Assembly: GCF_900156435.1 (NCBI RefSeq)
Contig: NZ_FTPQ01000001.1
Span: forward strand, 930,001 to 994,000
From: Microbacterium sp. RU1D
GTDB taxonomy: Bacteria > Actinomycetota > Actinomycetes > Actinomycetales > Microbacteriaceae
Length of the DNA: 64,000 nucleotides
Direction of reading: 5' to 3'
The notes beneath the pieces were generated by a model, which saw only the letters and a program-made list of their open reading frames with translations, was not told the DNA's origin and did not search any database. Positions 15,521 through 23,714 of this stretch are shown one piece after another. The position numbers and the translations under genes are program-made. Numbering within the stretch: the stretch's first letter is position 1; every line of letters starts with the position of its first letter.

Positions 15521-18412
15521 ATGACTGAGACCGAGACGCCCTCCGAGTCCTCCTCCACGCCCGCCGGGCTGTCGCGCCGCGCCATCGTCGGCAGCGCGCT
15601 GTGGGCGACCCCCGCGATCGTCGCGATGACGTCGGTCCCCGCCTTCGCCGCCTCGAACACGCGCTACAAGCTCAGCCTCCTGCCGGTGACGACGGCCCTC
15701 GCCTCCGGGGGCACCGACGTCACCGGTGTGCTCACCACTCAGGCGGGCGTCCCCGCCGCGGGCCAGCCGATCTCGCTGACGCTCGGAACGAGCAGCGCCA
15801 CGGGGACGACCGATGGCTCCGGCAAGGTCACCAAGACCCTCGACCTGGGCCGACCCTGGGCGCAGCCCGGGTCGACCACCACCGTGACGGCCCTGTCGAA
15901 CAACCTCTCCGAGTCCGGCACGGCAACCGTGTTGGGGGCGAATCTGTTGGTCGGTTCGTCCAATTACACGGGGCAGTTGGGTATCGGTTCGTCGGGTAAT
16001 GATCAGAATGCCCTCATCCAGACCTCGCGAGTGTTTCCGTCGCCGGTTGTCGAGGTGAGTTCGTCGGGGGCGTTTGCGATCGCGGTTCTTGCGGATGGGA
16101 CGGCGTGGACGACGGGGTGGAACAACGTCGGCGCGCTGGGCGACGGTACGACGACGGATCGGAGCGTCTGGGGGATCGTTCCTGGTTTGTCCGGGGTGGT
16201 GGGCGTGGCGACGACCATCGAGGGATGCCATGCGTTGACGTCAGCGGGAGAGGTGTGGTCGTGGGGCAAGGGAGAGGCGGGTCAGCTGGGTCAGGCGGAC
16301 TCGTCGAAGTGGTCGACGATCACTCCGCGTCCGCAGAAGGTGGCGGGGATCTCGGGTGTCACGCAGATCGCCAGTATCACCGGGCGTGCGATGTTCGCGT
16401 TGAAGGCGGATGGAACCGTTTGGTCGTGGGGCGACGGGTACAACTATCACCTGGGTGACGGCACTACGGTCACTCGGGGGACGCCCGCCCCGATTCCTGG
16501 TCTGACGGACGTGGTGTCGATGGCTTCTGGTTTCGACGGTGGGCTGGTGCTGAAGAAGGACGGCACGGTCTGGGCATGGGGGAACAATGCGAACGGGCAG
16601 CTGTGCGACGGGACGACCAACCCCGGCAAGACGCCGCAACAGATTCCCGGTCTGACGGGTATCACTCAGCTTTCCGCGGGCCCGGGCACCGATTGGAACC
16701 ACTACAGCGGTTACGCCCTCAAGAATGACGGAACCGTATGGGCGTGGGGCTCGAACGAGATCGGGCAGTTGGGAGATGGGACGACCATCGAACGTCGATC
16801 GCCGGTGCAGGTGAAGAATTTGACGGGCGTGAAGGAGATCGCCGGATCCATTGGGGCCGCGTTCGCGCTTCTCAACGACGGACGCGTCGCCGCCTGGGGG
16901 CAGACCTTCTTCGCCGGGATCGATAACACCTCGACTCCTGGATTCCTCACCCCCAGCCGCCCTGTGACCAAGATCCGCGCATCCCAGCACAACGTCAACG
17001 GCTTCCACGGGCTCTACCTCATCACGGGCCAGTCCACCCTCACCGTCGACATCGTGGAGTCGACGGTGACGGCCGGGTCGCCCGCGACCGTGAACGCGAA
17101 AGTCTCCGGCGGTTCCGTCGGCGTCGCCGGGGCCGCTGTGACGCTCGCGACCAACCGCATCGCCACGCTCGGGGCCACCAGCGGCACGACCGACTCGAGC
17201 GGTTCCTTCCAGACCACCGTGACGCCCGATGTCTGGACCACTCCGGGTGCGTCGGTCACGGTCACGGCCGCTGACCAGGCGTCACAGGCGTCGGACTCGG
17301 TCGCCGTGGTGGGGGCGAATCTGTTGGTGGGTTCGTCGAATTACACGGGGCAGTTGGGTATCGGTTCGTCGGGTAATGATCAGGCGGAGCTGCTGCAGAC
17401 GTCGTTGAAGTTCCCGTCGCCGGTGGTGGAGATCAGTGGGGCGGGGACGCATGCGTTGGCGTTGCTGGCGGATGGGACGGTGTGGTCGACGGGTTCGAAC
17501 GGTGAGGGTTCCCTGGGTGATGGGACGAAGACGGATCGGTATGTGTGGGGGATCGTGCCGGGGCTGTCGAATGTGATCTCGATCACCACGACCATGGGGG
17601 CCTCGCATGCGTTGACGGCGAACGGTGACGTGTGGGCGTGGGGCGATGGTGTGAACGCGCAGTTGGGGCAGGAGGATTCGTCGAGGTGGGGGACGCAGTG
17701 GCCGTCGCCGCAGAAGGTGAAGTCGCTGCCGGGTGCCACGCAGCTGGCGTCGACGTCGCTGCGCGCGGTGTTCGCGCTGATGTCGGATGGCACGGTGAAG
17801 TCGTGGGGTGCCGGGTGGGCGTTCCAGCGCGGTGATGCCGATGGCAACCCGCGGGGTTCAGCGGCGACGGTCGCGGGGCTGAGCGACGTGGTGCAGCTCG
17901 GATCGGGCTTCGGCGGTGGCGGTCTGGCGTTGAAGAGCGATGGGACCGTGTGGGCCTGGGGCAACAACGACAAGGGTCAGTTGTGCGATGGCACGACCAC
18001 CGCGCGCTCGACGCCGGTGCAGATTCCCGGTCTGACGGGTGTGACCCAGGTCTCCGGTGGCCCGGGATCGGACTTCGGCTGGGCCAGCGGGTATGCGTTG
18101 AAGTCCGACGGGACGGTGTGGGCGTGGGGTGAGAACGGCGCCGGTCAGCTCGGCGACGGCACCACGACCGATCGCAACGTGCCGGTGCAGGTGAAGAACA
18201 TCACCACCGCCACCCAGATCAGCGGTTCGATCACGTCGGGATTCGCGTTGCTGGCGGACAACCGCGTCGCGGCATGGGGGGAGACGTTCCTGAAGAACAT
18301 CGGCACCACCTCCACCGCCGGCTACGTGACCCCCGTCCGACCGGTCACCAAACTCCGCGCCTCCCAGCACAACAAGTTCGGCTTCCACGGCCTCTTTCTC
18401 ATCACCGAGTGA
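15521..18412 (+). CDS. secreted RCC1-repeat protein with two Ig-like/RCC1 modules
   Basis: A 963-residue protein preceded by AAAAGGAG. Residues about 20-45 form a signal peptide with a twin-arginine-like start (LSRRAIVG) and AFAAS cleavage region. Two copies of the same module follow: an Ig-like/Big-type domain, then about seven RCC1 beta-propeller repeats with the hallmark VWAWGxNxxGQLxDGTT. The second module repeats the first at protein and nucleotide level. No LPXTG or membrane anchor is present, so it is probably released or non-covalently bound. RCC1 propellers mediate protein-protein binding; here an adhesive or binding role outside the cell is an inference. Codon use is patchy, with T/G-ending stretches unlike neighbours. 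Confidence 0.88.
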   Translation: MTETETPSESSSTPAGLSRRAIVGSALWATPAIVAMTSVPAFAASNTRYKLSLLPVTTALASGGTDVTGVLTTQAGVPAAGQPISLTLGTSSATGTTDGSGKVTKTLDLGRPWAQPGSTTTVTALSNNLSESGTATVLGANLLVGSSNYTGQLGIGSSGNDQNALIQTSRVFPSPVVEVSSSGAFAIAVLADGTAWTTGWNNVGALGDGTTTDRSVWGIVPGLSGVVGVATTIEGCHALTSAGEVWSWGKGEAGQLGQADSSKWSTITPRPQKVAGISGVTQIASITGRAMFALKADGTVWSWGDGYNYHLGDGTTVTRGTPAPIPGLTDVVSMASGFDGGLVLKKDGTVWAWGNNANGQLCDGTTNPGKTPQQIPGLTGITQLSAGPGTDWNHYSGYALKNDGTVWAWGSNEIGQLGDGTTIERRSPVQVKNLTGVKEIAGSIGAAFALLNDGRVAAWGQTFFAGIDNTSTPGFLTPSRPVTKIRASQHNVNGFHGLYLITGQSTLTVDIVESTVTAGSPATVNAKVSGGSVGVAGAAVTLATNRIATLGATSGTTDSSGSFQTTVTPDVWTTPGASVTVTAADQASQASDSVAVVGANLLVGSSNYTGQLGIGSSGNDQAELLQTSLKFPSPVVEISGAGTHALALLADGTVWSTGSNGEGSLGDGTKTDRYVWGIVPGLSNVISITTTMGASHALTANGDVWAWGDGVNAQLGQEDSSRWGTQWPSPQKVKSLPGATQLASTSLRAVFALMSDGTVKSWGAGWAFQRGDADGNPRGSAATVAGLSDVVQLGSGFGGGGLALKSDGTVWAWGNNDKGQLCDGTTTARSTPVQIPGLTGVTQVSGGPGSDFGWASGYALKSDGTVWAWGENGAGQLGDGTTTDRNVPVQVKNITTATQISGSITSGFALLADNRVAAWGETFLKNIGTTSTAGYVTPVRPVTKLRASQHNKFGFHGLFLITE
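15934..17026 (+). repeat. first copy of the internal RCC1-gene duplication
   Basis: This 1.1-kb stretch is repeated about 1377 bp downstream in the same frame. Identity is near-complete at the 5' end (GGGGGCGAATCTGTTGG onward) and falls in patches further in. Confidence 0.85.
17311..18409 (+). repeat. second copy of the internal RCC1-gene duplication
   Basis: It matches the upstream copy from the ANLLVGSSNYTGQLG segment through to the final SQHNxxGFHGLxLIT motif. The pair is a substrate for recombination or gene conversion. Confidence 0.85.
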
Positions 18413-18434
18413 CCCTGGGCTGATCGCCGAAACC

Positions 18435-18480
18435 CGGCGGGGCTCCGGACCGATGGCATTCATCAAACGGGGCCCCGCCG
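18435..18480. terminator. probable terminator between RCC1 gene and deoR-like gene
   Basis: CGGCGGGGC and GCCCCGCCG form a 9-bp GC stem with a 28-nt loop in the convergent gap. There is no T-run. Confidence 0.4.
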
Positions 18481-18553
18481 TCGTCGTGTCACGGCCCGGA
18501 CATGACGCGGCCGCGAGCGGCACGTGGGCGGCGCGCGCCGACGGTGCTCATGC

Positions 18554-19360
18554 TCAGGGCGTCAGAACCGTCACCCCGGCCTCGGCGAGGGCCGCGGCGA
18601 GTTCCGCGGACGGCGGTGCGTCGGTGATGAGGTAGTCGGCCTTCTCGAGCGGCGCGATCTGGGCGAAGAGGCGCCGGTCGAGCTTGGACGAGTCGGCGAG
18701 AATCGCCGTGCGGTCGGCCTTCTGGATCATCTCGGTCATCATCGTGGCGTCGCCGAGGTTGCTCGTGGAGAAGCCGGAGCCGTCGACGGCGCCGACCGCG
18801 ATGAGCGCGTAGTCGCAGCGGATGTCGACGTCGGGGGAGTGCGAGTTCATCGCGAGCGTGACGGGCCCCGTCGTCGCCTGCGTGATCGTGCGGACCGCCC
18901 CGCCGAAGATGAACAGGTCGCGGAACGCGGACGGCGAGATCTCCGCGGGGATGCGCAGGTTGTTCGTCGCGATCGTCAGGTCGCGGTGGTTGCGCAGAGC
19001 GCGGGCCACGGCGAGCGTCGTGGTGCCGGCGTTCAGCATCAGCACGGATCCGTCTTCGATGAGCTCGACGGCGAGGGCCGCGATCCGCTCCTTCTCGGCG
19101 ATCTGCATCTGCGAGCGCACGTCGAGCCCGCGATCCCGACCCGGGACCGACATGGCGCTGACCGCTCCACCGTGCGTGCGCACGACGATGCCCTCGCGAT
19201 CGAGCTGGTCGAGGTCGCGGCGCACGGTGTCGATCGAGACGCCGAAGTGCGAGGCGAGGTCGACTACGGTCACCTGCCCGGAATCAGCGACGTAGGCCGC
19301 CAGCTCGGCTTTCCGCCCGGCCGGCAGTCGCCGCTTCGTCGTGGCTGTGGGTGCGTCCAT
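18554..19360 (-). CDS. DeoR-family sugar-operon repressor
   Basis: The 268-residue protein has an N-terminal DeoR winged helix (VTVVDLASHFGVSIDTVRRD) and a C-terminal DeoRC sugar-phosphate isomerase-like sensor with LNAGTTTLAVARAL, TNNLRIP and ILADSSKLDRR motifs. These regulators usually respond to a phosphorylated sugar intermediate. It is divergent from the ABC/aldolase/kinase operon across 234 bp and is almost certainly its regulator, with a sugar phosphate from that pathway as the likely effector. TAGACA lies 7 nt before the ATG, so the message may be leaderless. Confidence 0.92.
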   Translation of the reverse strand: MDAPTATTKRRLPAGRKAELAAYVADSGQVTVVDLASHFGVSIDTVRRDLDQLDREGIVVRTHGGAVSAMSVPGRDRGLDVRSQMQIAEKERIAALAVELIEDGSVLMLNAGTTTLAVARALRNHRDLTIATNNLRIPAEISPSAFRDLFIFGGAVRTITQATTGPVTLAMNSHSPDVDIRCDYALIAVGAVDGSGFSTSNLGDATMMTEMIQKADRTAILADSSKLDRRLFAQIAPLEKADYLITDAPPSAELAAALAEAGVTVLTP

Positions 19361-19403
19361 GCGGTCGTGTCTAGCACAGTGCGGCAGGAACTGTGGCGGA
19401 ATC

Positions 19404-19483
19404 CGTGACAAAACAGCACATAAACGCGGACATGTGCCCGTCTGTGCGGGAACTGAGCGCGTTTCTCTGCCGCAATTGTCACG
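19404..19483. promoter_or_regulatory. spaced inverted repeat in the deoR/sugar operon control region
   Basis: CGTGACAA (19404-19411) and TTGTCACG (19476-19483) are exact inverted copies 64 bp apart. This could be a paired operator for DNA looping by the DeoR-family protein. Confidence 0.35.
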
Positions 19484-19499
19484 AATGTGCATCAGTCGC

Positions 19500-19528
19500 T
19501 TGACCCGCCTCGTGAACCGGCGCATACT
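19500..19528 (+). promoter_or_regulatory. promoter of the sugar ABC operon
   Basis: TTGACC and CATACT are separated by 17 bp, about 65 nt upstream of the binding-protein start, leaving a leader with a GAGGAG ribosome site. Confidence 0.6.
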
Positions 19529-19594
19529 CGTGCTCAAAGACGCAATAACGCGCAGAACAGCGCGAAATGCAGCAGATCTCAACGAGGAGAAACG

Positions 19595-20887
19595 ATGGAC
19601 AACAGCGGGCGCCGGCGTCGGAACGCCATCAAGCTCGTCGGAGTCGCGGCAGCGGCCACGACTCTCCTGGCCATGGCGGGGTGCTCGTCGAACACCTCGG
19701 CCACCTCGGCCGACGGCGACGTCACGATCGAGTTCGCGCAGTGGTGGGAGCCGGAGCTCGGCGACGGCCAGTTCCGCGGTCTCATGGACCAGTTCGAGCA
19801 GGAGAACCCCGGCATCAAGGTCGACCTGGTGAGCGGCCCCTACGCCTCGACCAAGGAGCAGCTCTTCGCCGGCGCCGCCTCCGGCACCATGCCCGACGTC
19901 GTCGGTCTCGACGGCGCGTGGGTGAGCGACTTCGCCAAGCAGGGCGTCATCGCCGACCTGTCGCAGCTCATGAGCGACTCCGGCTACGACGACAGCCAGC
20001 TCGCCAGCCAGATCCAGGTCGACGGCAGCACCTACATGATTCCGGTCGTGAACTTCGTCTACCCGATGTTCACCAACGACGGTCTGCTCTCGGAGGCGGG
20101 AGTCTCGGCCCCGCCGTCGACGCGCACCGAATTCGCCGACGCGGCGAAGAAGATCAAGGCCCTCGGCGGCGACGTCTCCGGCTGGGTGCTCCCGCTCTCG
20201 CTCGAGGCCCCCAACGGCGTGCAGAACGACGTCATGTCGTGGGTCTGGGCCTCCGGCGGCTCGATGCTGAAAGACGGCCAGCCCGACCTCACCAACTCCG
20301 ACGTGTCGTCGGCGACCGACTACATCCAGCAGCTGTGGGATGACGGCGTCATCGCTCCGGGATCCTTCACCATGAAGGAGCAGGACAAGGTCGAGGAGTT
20401 CACCAACGGCCGCGTCGGCATGATGATCGACTCGCTCGCGCACATCAACCTCATCCGCGAGTCCAACCCCGATCTGAAGTTCTCGATCTCGGCGATCCCC
20501 GCCGAGGACGGCTTCTCGGGCGAGCGCGGCATCCCCTACGCCTCGTGGGGCATCGGCGTCGCCGAGAACTCCGAGCACAAGGATGCCGCCTTCAAGCTCG
20601 TGCAGTTCCTGATGAGCACGGACGTCAACAGCGAACTGTCGACCATGGCGAAGGCCTTCCCCGGCAACACCGAGAGCGTCCCCACCTTCGTGGAGGACGA
20701 CGAGCTGTTCAAGACGGCGTTCGACATCTACAAGGAGGGCTACCCGGCGAACGAGTTCACCGGTCTCCCCGTCGCCGAGGAGCTCATGCGCCAGTTCGGC
20801 GAGCAGTTCCAGTCCGCGCTCGACGGCCAGCAGTCCATGAGCGACGCGCTGAAGAAGACGCAGGACGAATGGACGTCGGAGTTCTGA
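19595..20887 (+). CDS. sugar ABC transporter substrate-binding lipoprotein
   Basis: A 430-residue family-1 extracellular solute-binding protein. The signal peptide ends in the lipobox LAMAGC with Cys30 as the lipidated residue. The mature part shows the usual VTIEFAQWWEPE start and PDVVGLDGAW motif. It would capture a mono- or oligosaccharide outside the cell and deliver it to the two downstream permeases. No ATPase gene is in the operon, so a shared MsiK-type ATPase elsewhere is expected, as is usual for CUT1 systems in Actinobacteria. Strong hairpin after the stop codon. Confidence 0.92.
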   Translation: MDNSGRRRRNAIKLVGVAAAATTLLAMAGCSSNTSATSADGDVTIEFAQWWEPELGDGQFRGLMDQFEQENPGIKVDLVSGPYASTKEQLFAGAASGTMPDVVGLDGAWVSDFAKQGVIADLSQLMSDSGYDDSQLASQIQVDGSTYMIPVVNFVYPMFTNDGLLSEAGVSAPPSTRTEFADAAKKIKALGGDVSGWVLPLSLEAPNGVQNDVMSWVWASGGSMLKDGQPDLTNSDVSSATDYIQQLWDDGVIAPGSFTMKEQDKVEEFTNGRVGMMIDSLAHINLIRESNPDLKFSISAIPAEDGFSGERGIPYASWGIGVAENSEHKDAAFKLVQFLMSTDVNSELSTMAKAFPGNTESVPTFVEDDELFKTAFDIYKEGYPANEFTGLPVAEELMRQFGEQFQSALDGQQSMSDALKKTQDEWTSEF

Positions 20888-20900
20888 TCCGACCCCGATC

Positions 20901-20940
20901 CGGGATGCCGCACCGCCGTCGCGGGTGGTGCGGCATCCCG
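20901..20940. terminator. strong intercistronic hairpin between binding protein and permease genes
   Basis: CGGGATGCCGCACC pairs perfectly over 14 bp with GGTGCGGCATCCCG, leaving a 12-nt middle that pairs further in part. It probably stabilises the upstream binding-protein mRNA and limits read-through into the permeases, setting their stoichiometry. Confidence 0.65.
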
Positions 20941-20960
20941 CTCATCGAAAGCCGCACACC

Positions 20961-21890
20961 ATGACAATGCGCACCCTGACTCCCCCCGACACCGAGGTCA
21001 TCGTCACCGGACGACCGGTCTCGCGCCGCACCCGGCAGCTCCGCAAGGCCGGCGAGGCCTACGTTTTCCTCTCGCCCACGCTGATCCTGCTGTTCGTCCT
21101 GATGATCGTGCCGATCGTCATGGTGATCGGCTATTCGTTCCAGGACAACGTCATCCTGAACAAGAGCCCCGAGGTCGTCGGCGCCGACAACTACGTCGCG
21201 ATCCTGACCGACCCGGGCTTCTGGAAGGCGACGGGCAACACCCTTTTCTTCACGCTCACCAGCGTCGCCGCCCACCTCGTGCTGGGGTTGTCGTTCGCGA
21301 TGCTGCTCAACTTCCGCCTCATCGGCGCCGTCCCCCGGGCGATCTTCCGCGGCCTGTACGTGCTGCCGTGGCTGTTCACCGTCGCCGTCATCGCGGTGCT
21401 CTGGCGGATGCTGCTCGCCCCCAACGGCATCGTCAACTTCCTGCTCAACACGAACATCGAGTGGCTCGCCTCACCGCAGTTGGCGCTGGGCACGGTCACC
21501 TTCATCAACATCTGGGCCGGCTACCCGTTCTTCATGGTCAGCCTGCTCGCCGGTCTCCAGGGCATCCCGAGCGACCTGTACGAGGCGGCGACCGTCGACG
21601 GCGCCAGTCCCGCCCAGCGCTTCTGGAACGTCACCATCCCGCAGCTGCGTCCGATCATCGTCAGCCTCGTGCTGCTCGACCTCATCTGGACCTCGCAGCA
21701 GTTCGCCCTCATCTGGCTGACCACGGGAGGCGGTCCGATCGACGTCACCGAGATGCTCAGCACCTTCACCTACAAGCTCGCATTCGCCAAGTACGACTTC
21801 TCCATGGCATCCACCTCGGCGGTGCTGGTGCTGGCGATGTCGATGATCGTCGCGGTGCTCTACGTCCGCCACCAGAAGGCGAGGGACTGA
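20961..21890 (+). CDS. sugar ABC transporter permease (CUT1, MalF-like)
   Basis: The 309-residue inner-membrane permease has six hydrophobic segments and the EAA loop YEAATVDGASPAQRFWNVTIP, which contacts the ATPase. The N-terminal extension is basic and cytosolic. It pairs with the following permease to form the translocation pore. The ATG chosen follows a weak GAAAG; a second ATG two codons later is possible. It is 1 nt from the next gene, so the two are translationally linked. Confidence 0.92.
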   Translation: MTMRTLTPPDTEVIVTGRPVSRRTRQLRKAGEAYVFLSPTLILLFVLMIVPIVMVIGYSFQDNVILNKSPEVVGADNYVAILTDPGFWKATGNTLFFTLTSVAAHLVLGLSFAMLLNFRLIGAVPRAIFRGLYVLPWLFTVAVIAVLWRMLLAPNGIVNFLLNTNIEWLASPQLALGTVTFINIWAGYPFFMVSLLAGLQGIPSDLYEAATVDGASPAQRFWNVTIPQLRPIIVSLVLLDLIWTSQQFALIWLTTGGGPIDVTEMLSTFTYKLAFAKYDFSMASTSAVLVLAMSMIVAVLYVRHQKARD

Positions 21891-21891
21891 C

Positions 21892-22797
21892 ATGGCCCTG
21901 ACCACCCCCGCGCGCCCCCGCGCCACGACCGCACCGGCGCGCCCGCGTCAGCGTCCGTCGAGCACCGTCGCCCGGCGACGCATCGCCAAGACCGCCGTCA
22001 TGGTCGGTCTGATCCTGGGCGCCGTCTTCGCCGCCGGCCCCGTGCTGTGGATGCTGTCGAGCTCGTTCAAGTCGAACACGCAGATCTTCGAACTGCCGCC
22101 GCGGCTGATCACCGACACCTTCTCGTTCGACGCCTACGTGTCGATCTTCACCAACCCCGAGACCGTGCGGTTCTTCATCAACAGCTACGTCGTGGCGGGA
22201 GCGGTGACGATCCTGACGCTGCTCGTCGCCATCCAGGCCGCGTACGCCTTCAGCCGCTTCGAGTTCCGGGGCAAGCGCATCGTCAACGTCATCATCGTGA
22301 GCGTTCAGGCGGTGCCGCCGATCACCCTGCTCATCCCGTACTTCGGACTCATGGTCGGGCTGGGCCTGTACAACACCTACCCCGGGCTCATCTTCACCTA
22401 CATGGTGTTCACGCTGCCGTACGCGATCATCATGATGACCGGGTACTTCAACACCCTGCCGAAGGAGCTCGACGAGGCCGTCCGCGTCGACGGCGCCGGC
22501 TCCTTCACGGCCCTGTGGCGCGTGCTCGTGCCGATCTCCATCCCCGGGATCGTGTCGGTCGGCATCTACACCTTCATGATCGCGTGGAACGAGTTCCTCT
22601 TCGCCCTCACCCTCACGCGCACGATCGACATGCGCACGGTGCCGATCGGCATCCAGCTGCTCATGGGCCAGCACTCCTACGAGTGGAACCAGATCATGGC
22701 GATGAGCATCCTCGGCTCGATCCCAGTGCTGGTGCTCTTCCTCTTCTTCCAACGCTTCTTCATCAGCGGCCTCACGGCCGGCTCGGTGAAGAGCTGA
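21892..22797 (+). CDS. sugar ABC transporter permease (CUT1, MalG-like)
   Basis: A 301-residue permease with a Pro/Arg-rich cytosolic N-terminus, six membrane segments and the EAA motif LDEAVRVDGAGSFTALWRVLVPIS. It ends in the conserved GLTAGSVK tail typical of MalG-like subunits. It is the second half of the pore with the preceding gene and is co-transcribed with the aldolase 34 nt downstream. Confidence 0.92.
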   Translation: MALTTPARPRATTAPARPRQRPSSTVARRRIAKTAVMVGLILGAVFAAGPVLWMLSSSFKSNTQIFELPPRLITDTFSFDAYVSIFTNPETVRFFINSYVVAGAVTILTLLVAIQAAYAFSRFEFRGKRIVNVIIVSVQAVPPITLLIPYFGLMVGLGLYNTYPGLIFTYMVFTLPYAIIMMTGYFNTLPKELDEAVRVDGAGSFTALWRVLVPISIPGIVSVGIYTFMIAWNEFLFALTLTRTIDMRTVPIGIQLLMGQHSYEWNQIMAMSILGSIPVLVLFLFFQRFFISGLTAGSVKS

Positions 22798-22831
22798 TCC
22801 CGCCTACCCACCCCCGAACAAGGAGAAATCC

Positions 22832-23695
22832 GTGCTCTACACCGGCAAGTCCATCCTCGACGTGGCGAACGCCCACAGCTTCGCCATCCCGGCCTTCAAC
22901 ATCAGCGATTGGGCGATGTTCACCGGGATCATGGACATCAGCGAGGAGAAGAACGCTCCGGTCATCATCGCCATCCACCCCGACGAGGTCTCGCACATCA
23001 CGACCGACCTCATCCCCGCCATGCACGCCCGCGCGCACCGGTCGAGCGTTCCCGTGGCCATCCACTGGGACCACGGCGGCACCTACGAGCAGATCATCAC
23101 CGCGATCCAGGCCGGATTCACCTCGGTCATGATCGACGCCTCGCTCGAGCCGTTCGAGCAGAACGTCGCGCTCACCCGCAAGGTCGTCGAGGCGGCGCAC
23201 GCGGTCGGCGTGCAGGTCGAGGGTGAGCTCGGCACCATCGGCGCGAACGACAGCTACGGTGAGTCGGGTGCCGCAGAGATCATCTACACCAACGTCGACG
23301 ACGCCGTGCGCTTCGTCGAGCAGACGGGTGTCGACAGCCTCGCGATCGCCATCGGCACCTCGCACGGGCTCTACCCCTCCGACAAGAACCCGGAGCTGCG
23401 CCACGACCTGCTCGAGCAGATCAAGGCGGCCGTCGGCATCCCTCTCGTGCTGCACGGCGGGTCCAGCAACCCGGATGCCGAGCTCGCCCGTGCCGTGTCG
23501 CTCGGCATCAACAAGATCAACATCTCGAGCGACATCAAGGTCGCGTACCACGACCGCATGCGCGAGGTGCTCGGCACCGACCGGCGCCTGCGTGAGCCCA
23601 ACGCCATCCAGCCCGAGCCGATCGCGGCGATGAAGGTGACGGCGGCCGAGAAGATCGACCTGTTCGGCGCCGCCGGCAAGGCCGACCTGTACTGA
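22832..23695 (+). CDS. class II ketose-bisphosphate aldolase (GatY/KbaY/FbaA-like)
   Basis: The 287-residue zinc-dependent aldolase starts at GTG after AAGGAG. Family residues are clear: HWDHGG with catalytic Asp80 and zinc ligand His81, GTSHG with His178, and LHGGSSNP with His208. Its length and the ISEEKNAPVII region resemble tagatose- and fructose-1,6-bisphosphate aldolases. It would split a ketose bisphosphate, probably made by the kinase encoded 19 nt downstream, into dihydroxyacetone phosphate and an aldehyde. Stereochemistry (fructose against tagatose) cannot be read from the sequence by eye. Confidence 0.9.
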   Translation: MLYTGKSILDVANAHSFAIPAFNISDWAMFTGIMDISEEKNAPVIIAIHPDEVSHITTDLIPAMHARAHRSSVPVAIHWDHGGTYEQIITAIQAGFTSVMIDASLEPFEQNVALTRKVVEAAHAVGVQVEGELGTIGANDSYGESGAAEIIYTNVDDAVRFVEQTGVDSLAIAIGTSHGLYPSDKNPELRHDLLEQIKAAVGIPLVLHGGSSNPDAELARAVSLGINKINISSDIKVAYHDRMREVLGTDRRLREPNAIQPEPIAAMKVTAAEKIDLFGAAGKADLY

Positions 23696-23714
23696 GCGGA
23701 CGGGAAACGGCGAC

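Noticed and set aside
15934..18409. Transposon or recent insertion to explain the large direct repeat
   Set aside because: Both copies lie in frame within one coding sequence and correspond to protein modules; no terminal inverted repeats or transposase are seen.
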